Shown in pieces: positions 1 through 5,876 of a DNA stretch of 49,891 nt. This DNA is from Kordiimonas aquimaris (lineage in GTDB: Bacteria > Pseudomonadota > Alphaproteobacteria > Sphingomonadales > Kordiimonadaceae): NCBI RefSeq assembly GCF_025574485.1, contig NZ_JAOBPO010000008.1, forward strand, positions 1-49,891, read 5' to 3'. Every line of letters begins with the position of its first letter. Within the stretch, counting starts at the first letter, position 1. The notes under the pieces were generated by a model. It had not been told where the DNA came from, did no database searches, and saw only the letters and a program-made list of their open reading frames with translations. Made by a program: the position numbers and the translations under genes.

Positions 1-27
1 TGAGATGCCCCTAGATTTGTAGACACC
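1..27 (+). repeat. Left terminal inverted repeat of the IS
   Basis: The first 14 bases match the right end exactly. With two one-base indels the match extends to about 27 bases, ending AGACACC. The 5'-TGA end is typical of IS3-family elements. Confidence 0.9.
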
Positions 28-65
28 TTGTTCATTATAAAATGGAAGCAAGGAGTTTATAGATT

Positions 66-344
66 ATGCCGATAGGTGTTCGTTATACAGAAGAATTCAA
101 GCGCGATGCGGTCGCTCAGATCACAGACCGAGGGTACAGCGTCAAAGAGGTGGCTGAACGGCTTGGTGTTTGTACAAAGTCCCTTTATGATTGGAAGAAG
201 CTTTTTTCAAAGCCAAGCAAGGAACGCAAGCAGGAAGCTGCTGACAGCGCTGAGATCAGGCGGTTAAAAGCTGAGTTGCTTCGAGTCACCGAAGAAAGAG
301 ATATCCTAAAAAAGGCAACGGCGTACTTCGCAAGGGATGCGTAG
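66..344 (+). CDS. IS3-family transposase OrfA (helix-turn-helix protein)
   Basis: This 92-residue protein is the DNA-binding part of an IS3-family transposase. Residues 1-45 form a helix-turn-helix (EEFKRDAVAQI, then VKEVAERLGV and SLYDWKK). Residues 60-85 are a charged leucine-zipper-like helix (EIRRLKAELLRVTEERDILKKA) used for multimerisation in this family. A GGAG ribosome site lies about 10 bases before the ATG. Near its 3' end the frame crosses an A AAA AAG heptamer, so a share of ribosomes should shift by -1 and make the fused OrfAB transposase. OrfA alone usually acts as a regulator of transposition. Confidence 0.92.
   Translation: MPIGVRYTEEFKRDAVAQITDRGYSVKEVAERLGVCTKSLYDWKKLFSKPSKERKQEAADSAEIRRLKAELLRVTEERDILKKATAYFARDA
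308..314 (+). other. Programmed -1 frameshift heptamer A AAA AAG
   Basis: The heptamer is in the correct phase relative to OrfA (A, then AAA at 309-311 and AAG at 312-314). The -1 frame from here to the OrfB start at 344 has no stop codon, so slippage gives a continuous OrfAB fusion. The same heptamer is used for OrfAB production in many IS3-family elements. Confidence 0.85.
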
Positions 345-1219
345 TGAAGTACGCCTTCATTCAGGCGCACCAAACTGTGTTTCGTGTGCGGGTGATGTGC
401 CGCGTCCTGAAGGTTCATCACAGTGGTTTCTATGGCTGGGTCAAGAAGCCTCTCAGTAAGCGGGCCAGAGATGACAACCGGCTTATCGGGCTCATCAAAC
501 AAGCCTGGCTTGAGAGTGGTTGTGTTTATGGATACCGCAAACTTCATGACGACCTGCGGTCGCTCGGTGAGACCTGCTGCCCGAACCGTGTGGCACGACT
601 GGCAAGCATTGCGGGCGTCAAAGCACAAATAGGCTACCGGCGCAAAGCTGGTTTTTACGGTGGCAAACCTGCGATTGTTGCAGCCAACAGATTACAGCAA
701 GACTTCAAAGTGGCCCTGCCAGATCATGCCTGGGTCACGGACATTACGTATATTCGCACGCATCAGGGGTGGCTATATCTGGCCGTTGTCATTGATCTTT
801 ATTCCCGCCGCGTGGTGGGTTGGTCTATGCAACCCCGTATGCAGATGGATTTGGTGTTGAGTGCCTTGCTGATGGCTGTCTGGCGTCGCAAACCAAAGCA
901 AAAGGTGATCATTCATTCTGATCAGGGCAGCCAGTTTACAGGCCATGAGTGGCAGAAGTTCCTCGGCGCTCACAATTTGGAAGCCAGCATGAGCAGGCGC
1001 GGCAACTGCCATGATAATGCTGTTGCTGAGAGCTTTTTCCACCTGTTAAAGCGCGAACGCGTCAGGCGCAAAACCTACGCAACCCGCAAGGATGCTCGCC
1101 AAGACGTCTTCGATTACATCGAAATGTTTTACAATCCAAAAAGAAAGCATGGTAACAACGGGTTGTTGTCTCCCGTCGATTTTGAACAACAAACTAAAAT
1201 GAAATCGCAAGGTGTCTAA
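344..1219 (+). CDS. IS3-family transposase OrfB (DDE integrase core)
   Basis: This 291-residue catalytic frame of the IS starts at a GTG overlapping the OrfA stop, but is probably expressed mainly as the -1 frameshift fusion. An HTH_21-like segment (about residues 40-95, with SGCVYGYRKLHDDL) precedes an rve integrase core. The DDE triad is visible as D133 (WVTDITYIR), D193 (HSDQGSQF) and E229 (NAVAESFF), giving the D-59-D-35-E spacing of the family. The C-terminal YNPKRKHGNNGLLSPVDFE segment is also typical. Nothing is truncated, so the copy looks functional. Confidence 0.94.
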   Translation: MKYAFIQAHQTVFRVRVMCRVLKVHHSGFYGWVKKPLSKRARDDNRLIGLIKQAWLESGCVYGYRKLHDDLRSLGETCCPNRVARLASIAGVKAQIGYRRKAGFYGGKPAIVAANRLQQDFKVALPDHAWVTDITYIRTHQGWLYLAVVIDLYSRRVVGWSMQPRMQMDLVLSALLMAVWRRKPKQKVIIHSDQGSQFTGHEWQKFLGAHNLEASMSRRGNCHDNAVAESFFHLLKRERVRRKTYATRKDARQDVFDYIEMFYNPKRKHGNNGLLSPVDFEQQTKMKSQGV

Positions 1220-1237
1220 CAAACTAGGGGCATCTCA
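1211..1237 (-). repeat. Right terminal inverted repeat of the IS
   Basis: This is the reverse complement of the left end. The stop codon of OrfB (TAA, 1217-1219) lies inside the repeat, as is common for IS3-family elements. Confidence 0.9.
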
Positions 1238-1238
1238 T

Positions 1239-1781
1239 ACCAATACATACAAAGCATTAGCAGAGCTTGGCGTTAAGGTTTCTTCTTCACTTAGTGCAGC
1301 TAATTTACAATCTGACGCCGCGCTTTCTGTGATTGGAAATGTTCGGCAGAAGATTGTTCATGTTACGGAAGTTCCAATTTTATCATTTTCAGCTTTGAAA
1401 TTCGGTAGAAACCTTGCGTGTCCTAACAAATCACTCACGATAACAGGCGTCGGGTTTGAAGAAACGAAAGACGTAATTAAAGATGCAGTAGCTCAAAGGG
1501 TAGAAGATATAGTTATTTTGACACATCCATTTGAGTTTATTAAGCGTGGTGATGCAAAATTTCGAAAAATTACATTAAGTCGCGTTAACCAAAGTAGATT
1601 GAAAAAACTCTGTCGTTGGATTGCGGAAACCGAGACTGTGACAACAGCGGATTTTAAGTCCTCTATTGACCGTTGGCTGTCAGCCACTGTGGCTGATGAT
1701 GTAAAAATTGAATCGCGCCCGCTATCCTCTATAGTACGTGTGATAGAAAATAAACTAAATGATATAATATGGCAGTATTAA
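1239..1781 (+). pseudogene. Polysaccharide deacetylase-like protein, 3' part, cut by the IS
   Basis: An open frame enters from the IS right end and continues for about 180 codons. The text resembles the C-terminal half of NodB-type polysaccharide deacetylases: YKALAELGVKVSSS, then a VTEVPIL strand, VILTHPFEF, and a terminal block of the type LSRVNQSRLKKLCRWIAE. The N-terminal catalytic Asp and His metal motifs would lie left of the IS, outside the window. The few codons between the apparent start at 1212 and 1237 are IS sequence, so this is a 5'-truncated gene, not an intact one. The next gene follows after 33 bases and is likely its former operon partner in surface-glycan metabolism. The family call is from pattern recognition only. 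Confidence 0.65.
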
Positions 1782-1814
1782 ACCACTATTTAAGCGATTA
1801 AATAAAGGGTAAGT

Positions 1815-3062
1815 TTGACTTCTACCTCAAAACAGATTTTAGCGAAAGAATGCATTATTCTTTTCGGTACGGATAACCCTATGGGATTAGCCGCTATGCG
1901 AGACATAGGCTCACATGGAGGCAAAGTTATCGGGCTTGGTTATTCGGCGACTGCACTCGCTAGTACATCAAAATACTGCACTGCTCATTACCTTAGGGCA
2001 CAAGGTGAAAGAGCTGTTGTTCATCAGGTGATCGAGCTTGCACGCACATACGGTGCATCCATGTTAATTGCTATGAGTGAGCCTGACATTGCGCTCTTTA
2101 ATCGCCATAGAGAACAGCTCTCCAAGCATATACGATTACTATTTCCTGAAGCAGATACAATTAATCAAATATTCGATACGAAAAATGCTTTGAAACAGGC
2201 TGCCTCTGTTGGAATACAAACCCCCAAAACAGTATCTATTTCAAACATGGAGAACATAGAGAGCGTACTAGGCGATGTTACGTATCCTGTTGTTCTGAAA
2301 TGGGCTGATCCCAATGCTGTAGCGAGCCGGCTTCACAAGGTAGGCTTGAAGGTTATTAAGGCGGAATATGCGAAGTCTTTTGACGAGCTCATTGGTAAGT
2401 TAGGCAAATATTCGACGTTAAATATTTTTCCTATGATACAAGAATATTGTAAGGGCGAAGGCTTAGGCCATATGTTTTTAATGTATGAAGGCCAAGCTTT
2501 GCTCGAATTTCAACATCATCGAATTCATGAATGGGAGCCAGAAGGTGGAGTTTCATCTTTATGTATGAGTGTGCCGCTAAATGAGCATGTAAGAGCGAGA
2601 GAAAAATCTCGAGTACTTTTAGAAAAGCTCAATTGGACTGGTGTTGCAATGGTGGAGTACCGATATGATGTGTCATCCGGAACATATCTGTTTATGGAAG
2701 TGAATGGCCGGTTTTGGGGTAGCTTGCCATTGGCTATTGCTGCGGGTGTACCATTTGCCACAGGCTTGGTAGTTTCTCAAATTATTAACGATGTAACTCA
2801 GTTTCCAAAGGTATTCCAAGCACCATATAAACGCATTAAATGCCTGTACTTTATTCCTGAAACGAAAAGGTTAGTACGCATTTTATTTGAACGAAAAAAG
2901 ATAAAAGACCCGCTCTTTAAACCTCGACCATTTTTGAGTTTACTGCGATATTGTTTTTCATTTTTGTCGCCTTATACACATTATTATGTATTCGAATGGG
3001 TGGATCAAAGGCCATTTTGGAGCGATGTAAAAAATATACTTTGGAAACTGTTGAAACAATAG
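1815..3062 (+). CDS. ATP-grasp domain protein (carboxylate-amine ligase type)
   Basis: This 415-residue protein probably starts at TTG, with a purine-rich AAAGGG site upstream. The N-terminus has a Rossmann-like preATP-grasp domain (ILFGTDNPMGLAAMRDIGSHGG). The ATP-grasp core follows, with a lysine in VVLKWADP, an acidic patch after MIQEYCKGEG, and the Mg-binding pair E295 and N297 in MEVNGRFWGSLPLA. Enzymes of this type join a carboxylate to an amine or other nucleophile through an acyl phosphate. The substrate cannot be told from the sequence. Its place between a deacetylase fragment and a tyrosine phosphatase suggests surface polysaccharide modification. With the upstream gene broken by the IS, its transcription may now depend on an IS-internal or local promoter. 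Confidence 0.82.
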   Translation: MTSTSKQILAKECIILFGTDNPMGLAAMRDIGSHGGKVIGLGYSATALASTSKYCTAHYLRAQGERAVVHQVIELARTYGASMLIAMSEPDIALFNRHREQLSKHIRLLFPEADTINQIFDTKNALKQAASVGIQTPKTVSISNMENIESVLGDVTYPVVLKWADPNAVASRLHKVGLKVIKAEYAKSFDELIGKLGKYSTLNIFPMIQEYCKGEGLGHMFLMYEGQALLEFQHHRIHEWEPEGGVSSLCMSVPLNEHVRAREKSRVLLEKLNWTGVAMVEYRYDVSSGTYLFMEVNGRFWGSLPLAIAAGVPFATGLVVSQIINDVTQFPKVFQAPYKRIKCLYFIPETKRLVRILFERKKIKDPLFKPRPFLSLLRYCFSFLSPYTHYYVFEWVDQRPFWSDVKNILWKLLKQ

Positions 3063-3077
3063 TTTCTTATAGCTTAT

Positions 3078-3653
3078 CTAATCTTCTAGTTCATAGTGTA
3101 AATTCATAACAGCTTGGTGAATTGTATGAAAACACGTCCGAAAATATGCTCTGCTGTGAGTGTATGGATCATAAATTAATGGTTTGGGTTTGTCACACCA
3201 TAAACCTAATAAGACGACCTGAATATCATCTCTCTTTAATCTTGTTTTTATGCTAGAGATATGGCGCTCTTCCATAACAAGGAAGGTATCATCAGGTTTC
3301 ACTTCAAAATCTTCCAAATCAGTAGCTCTGTGCGCAGACATATCTATGTCAAACTCCTCAGCGATTTCTATAGCGACTGCATTCGCCAGCGAGCCGGTAT
3401 GAGTGGATAGCCCAATAGATGTTATAGGGATATTCCAATTATACTGTTTGGCGGCGTACTCTCCGAAAGGACTGCGACATATATTGCCGTGGCACACGAA
3501 AACTAATCTTTTACTGTTATAAGAATTTAGCTTTGTGGCACTATTGAAGTACCCTAAACGAAGTTTTACCTGATCGATAATGCTACGAATCAAGCCGCGA
3601 TGAGTTCCAAAGTTTGCAGAGATATACTTGATCATAGATTGCTCCAAATTCAT
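3078..3653 (-). CDS. Low-molecular-weight protein tyrosine phosphatase
   Basis: This 191-residue cytoplasmic phosphatase has the signature loop C-x5-R as C54-HGNIC-R60-S (VFVCHGNICRSPFGE). The general acid is D162 in the DPY motif near the C-terminus. The catalytic domain begins near residue 48. The 47-residue N-terminal extension is longer than in classical family members; an alternative start at M7 would shorten it slightly. In capsule and exopolysaccharide loci such enzymes (Wzb type) dephosphorylate the chain-length tyrosine kinase. It converges on the ATP-grasp gene, with only 15 bases between the two stop codons. Confidence 0.88.
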   Translation of the reverse strand: MNLEQSMIKYISANFGTHRGLIRSIIDQVKLRLGYFNSATKLNSYNSKRLVFVCHGNICRSPFGEYAAKQYNWNIPITSIGLSTHTGSLANAVAIEIAEEFDIDMSAHRATDLEDFEVKPDDTFLVMEERHISSIKTRLKRDDIQVVLLGLWCDKPKPLIYDPYTHSRAYFRTCFHTIHQAVMNLHYELED

Positions 3654-3811
3654 GTAAGTATACTATAATAAAAATACCCAACTTTTCAGAGGCATTTATT
3701 TTGTATATTTTGCTTTCACATAGTCGACTATAGCCTAGGAAATCACCTATTTATTTTAATTAAATCAAAAAAGCTTGTTCAATTTTATGGCTTTTCTGCT
3801 TGGAGGCTAAT

Positions 3812-3904
3812 TTGTATATCACTACCCGTAACATTGTCACTCTAAGCGGTCTTGACCGAGCCGAGTTAGAAGGGTTTTTCGATAGTGGACGGGTCGCAGT
3901 GTAA
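3812..3904 (+). pseudogene. Short 30-codon open frame, possible 5' remnant of a lost gene
   Basis: A TTG codon sits 5 bases after a good GGAGG ribosome site and opens a frame of 30 codons with coding-like text (NIVTLSGLDRAELEGFF). It then stops abruptly at TAA. The N-terminus faintly recalls that of RlmN-type rRNA methyltransferases (NLxxLxRxELxxFF), but this is too short to assert. It lies just left of the first tRNA-derived repeat, so it may be what is left of a gene destroyed when the neighbouring DNA was integrated. Confidence 0.25.
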
Positions 3905-4001
3905 CGAAGAGCTGAATGATCAACATATATAAAATCAGCTAGTTGAGAGAATATGACCTCGGAACAGTCTAAAACCTGTTAATGGCTTCTGATGGGCCTT
4001 T

Positions 4002-4150
4002 AAAATGAGTTTTTCGAATCTGAAGACTCACACAAAACGTGCACACAAAATTTTCAATTAAATTAATTACCTATATATTTCATATGGTTAATGACCTATC
4101 AATCAGGCTCATAACCTGAAGGTTGTAGGTTCAAACCTTAACTATAAAGT
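4002..4150 (+). repeat. tRNA-fMet-derived repeat, copy 1 (possible attachment scar)
   Basis: The right half matches the 3' part of an initiator tRNA: anticodon stem-loop TCAGGCTCATAACCTGA (4103-4119, CAT anticodon at 4110-4112) and a T arm with TTCAAAC; the acceptor end is degraded. The left half (4002-4100) is an AT-rich block starting AAAATGAGTTTTT and including GAATC and AAGACTCACACAAAA. The same block recurs at three other places in the window. No tRNA 5' half is present, so it is not a functional tRNA. It marks the left border of the microcin module. Confidence 0.75.
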
Positions 4151-4651
4151 ACCTCGGTCTTTTTGCTCGATTTTGATTAGCTATGATCTTGGATTCTTGG
4201 TTAAGGGTTTTGCCTCAAATACAACTTATTAGTGATTCGTGTTTACTGGGTAGTAATGTGCCGTGGAAATGAAAACAACTAGACTGTTAATTTGTATTAA
4301 TTGAAGTGCTTAATGAACTAGTAAACCATTGAAGAGCCTTGTTTTGAGTTTCTTGAATAATCAGTCGATTAATAAACTTAAAATTTTATTCTTGACTGTA
4401 GTTTACAACTTTGTGTGTAGTGCTGCCACAGAGTGTTGAGTTCAGATGTGGGGGCATCTATCATTTCTCAAGAATAATCGCATGCACCCTATGGGTGTAA
4501 TGTAACGGGGATTAGTTGTTGGTTGATTGTATGCAGCGTTGGGGCACTGCGTATTGATTAACTGGAGGCTGGTCGCTGGAAAAGTGTGTGGTTTGAACTG
4601 CTGGTACCAGTCCAAACCACGATGTCAAAACTATTATGGAGAATTGACAAA
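4151..4651. other. Non-coding stretch upstream of the microcin-like precursors
   Basis: I see no convincing gene in these 500 bases. It probably holds the promoter of module A. Near its right end a strong inverted repeat, GTGGTTTG (4588-4595) against CAAACCAC (4613-4620), encloses the self-complementary CTGGTACCAG. This hairpin would lie in the leader RNA of the first precursor and could act on translation or on RNA stability. Confidence 0.5.
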
Positions 4652-4990
4652 GTGGTTAATATCATAAAACCAAACATCAGGGAACTATCAAATAAAGAGC
4701 TTACTTTTGTAGCTGGTGGTTTCTCTTTTACGGAGCATCAAGTTAGCGAGAATATTGATGCAATCATTAGCAATGGCTTGACTGAGGAAATGCAAAGCAC
4801 AGCGTGTGCTATTTCTGCTGTGTCTTTACGACATTCTTCAAGTGAAGCATTTGTTGATGCTTTGGGCGAGGCTACACCGGAGAATGTGGCTTTAGATAGC
4901 CAGCCGGACGTTGGCTTGCCGAGTATTGCAGCGTTTTTAGATGAGTTTTCAGTGCGTCCATTCAACTTGAACCCTGACGGGCGATTATAG
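4652..4990 (+). CDS. Double-glycine leader peptide precursor 1 (microcin-like)
   Basis: I place the start at GTG 4652, nine bases after TATGGAGA, because the same TATGGAGA site precedes the start of the next precursor; GTG 4586 or ATG 4622 would only add residues. This gives 112 residues. The leader of 23 residues ends FVAGG and carries the motif REL-SN-KEL-TFVAGG, nearly the same as in the second precursor. The predicted mature part of 89 residues is acidic with one cysteine, no transmembrane segment and no glycine zipper. The leader type is the substrate signal for peptidase-C39 ABC exporters, and such an exporter lies downstream. It may be a second bacteriocin component or an accessory secreted peptide; its mature sequence is not one I recognise. 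Confidence 0.7.
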   Translation: MVNIIKPNIRELSNKELTFVAGGFSFTEHQVSENIDAIISNGLTEEMQSTACAISAVSLRHSSSEAFVDALGEATPENVALDSQPDVGLPSIAAFLDEFSVRPFNLNPDGRL

Positions 4991-4991
4991 A

Positions 4992-5010
4992 TAGCTGCCA
5001 ATAGCAGCTA
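4992..5010 (+). terminator. Stem-loop after precursor 1
   Basis: A perfect 7-bp stem, TAGCTGC (4992-4998) and GCAGCTA (5004-5010), closes a 5-base loop directly after the stop codon. There is no T run, so it is a weak or non-canonical terminator, or an RNA-stabilising hairpin. Confidence 0.45.
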
Positions 5011-5126
5011 AAGAAATTCATGTGCGTAATGGTTGCGTATATGGATGGCCCAAAATGGGTCAAAATGGTTCTCAAACCCTGGTACGGGGCGAGGACTTTG
5101 TTAAAACTAAATTATGGAGAAAACAC

Positions 5127-5456
5127 ATGACTACAATGGTACGTGAATTAAATATGAAAGAGCTAGCTTTTGTTAGCGGTGCTGGTGAAATCGAAGAAAT
5201 CACCGTTCACGGTGATCGTCCTAGTTCAGATAGCGGCGGAGGTTTTTTCTCAGTATTCACACCTACAAATATCGGAGGGGCTCTAGGGGGCCTTTTAGGA
5301 GGTGCTTTATGTGGTGCTGGTTGCGCAGCAGTAGGTGGATTAGTTGGAGCTGGAGCTGGAGCTGAACTCGAAGAGCAGCTTGATGCAACAGAAGCTCAGC
5401 GACAATTGGATGCGGCTAATGAAGCTTTTGATCGAGAGCTCGAGGACGGTTGGTAA
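5127..5456 (+). CDS. Class II microcin-like precursor with glycine zipper and TonB-box-like motif
   Basis: The ATG at 5127 follows TATGGAGA and gives 109 residues. The leader (about 1-19) has REL-NM-KEL-AFVSGA, matching the leader of precursor 1, so cleavage is expected after A19 (or after G18). The predicted mature peptide begins GEIEEITVHGDRP: residues 24-27 (EITV) resemble the TonB box found at the start of TonB-dependent receptors and of TonB-dependent colicins. Then come a Ser/Gly linker (33-39), a glycine-zipper hydrophobic segment (about 49-79, starting GGALGGLLGG, with C62 and C66), and a charged helical tail rich in Glu, Asp, Gln and Ala. Gly-rich membrane-inserting segments are typical of class II microcins. 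Longer starts upstream are open but lack a ribosome site. Confidence 0.75.
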   Translation: MTTMVRELNMKELAFVSGAGEIEEITVHGDRPSSDSGGGFFSVFTPTNIGGALGGLLGGALCGAGCAAVGGLVGAGAGAELEEQLDATEAQRQLDAANEAFDRELEDGW

Positions 5457-5533
5457 TAATCAGTCAAGCCTCATGTGCTGCTGAACGGTAAATAATGAAA
5501 TCAGCGTGTATGTGCAGGAGTGATTAAGAAACT

Positions 5534-5569
5534 GCAGGCACTATATTAATGAAAACCCTTAGTGCCTGC
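5534..5569 (+). terminator. 10-bp stem-loop after the microcin-like gene
   Basis: GCAGGCACTA (5534-5543) and TAGTGCCTGC (5560-5569) form a perfect 10-bp stem with a 16-base loop, followed by TATAATTT. It lies between the precursor genes and the rest of the module. It could terminate part of the transcripts so that precursor RNA exceeds exporter RNA, a common layout for bacteriocin operons. Confidence 0.5.
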
Positions 5570-5607
5570 TATAATTTGGTGCACAATTATTAACTAGGAT
5601 TAAGGCT

Positions 5608-5838
5608 ATGTTAGATAAAATTATTCCTTCATTGAAGTTCTTTATAATAGTGTTTTTAGGGATTTTAATCCCTCTAACGCTGTATGAGGTATCTCAAGAG
5701 GAAGGCTATTCCACAAAAGGCGCAACCTACTTCCTAGATATTATACTATCCAATGCAGATACATCGGTGATGGGGGCTCTTGGGGGTTTGCTTGGGAAGT
5801 ATCTATATAAATTTCGCGGTAGGCCGAGCGATACATAA
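5608..5838 (+). CDS. Small membrane protein, candidate microcin immunity protein
   Basis: This 76-residue protein has a strong transmembrane segment at residues 9-26 (LKFFIIVFLGILIPLTLY). A second, weaker one near 53-67 contains GALGGLLG (56-63), the same eight residues found in the glycine-zipper segment of the neighbouring precursor (51-58). It ends in a basic tail. The ATG is preceded by AGGATTAAGG. Immunity proteins of class II microcins are typically small membrane proteins encoded beside the precursor, so this is the best candidate. It could instead be a secretion accessory protein or a leaderless peptide. No known family is recognised. Confidence 0.5.
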   Translation: MLDKIIPSLKFFIIVFLGILIPLTLYEVSQEEGYSTKGATYFLDIILSNADTSVMGALGGLLGKYLYKFRGRPSDT

Positions 5839-5876
5839 TGTTTGATAATTATTCTACATATTCGGATTCAATATAA

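Larger units (their letters stand above)
1..1237 (+). mobile_element. Complete IS3-family insertion sequence
   Basis: The element has imperfect terminal inverted repeats that begin TGAGATGCCCCTAG at base 1 and end as the reverse complement at base 1237. It encodes two overlapping frames in the OrfA/OrfB arrangement of the IS3 family, with a slippery A6G heptamer between them. The left end coincides with the first base of the window, so the left flank and the target-site duplication cannot be seen; the bases just right of the element are TAC. It lies inside a polysaccharide-deacetylase gene whose 3' part resumes directly after the right end. Both transposase frames are open and keep their catalytic residues, so the copy could be active. 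Confidence 0.93.

Noticed and set aside
185-628. Minus-strand 147-codon frame inside the IS
   Set aside because: It is opposite the transposase genes, has no ribosome site, and matches no family I know.
4586-4651. Longer N-terminus of precursor 1 from GTG 4586 or ATG 4622
   Set aside because: These starts lie in or beside a strong hairpin and lack a ribosome site, while GTG 4652 matches the start context of precursor 2.
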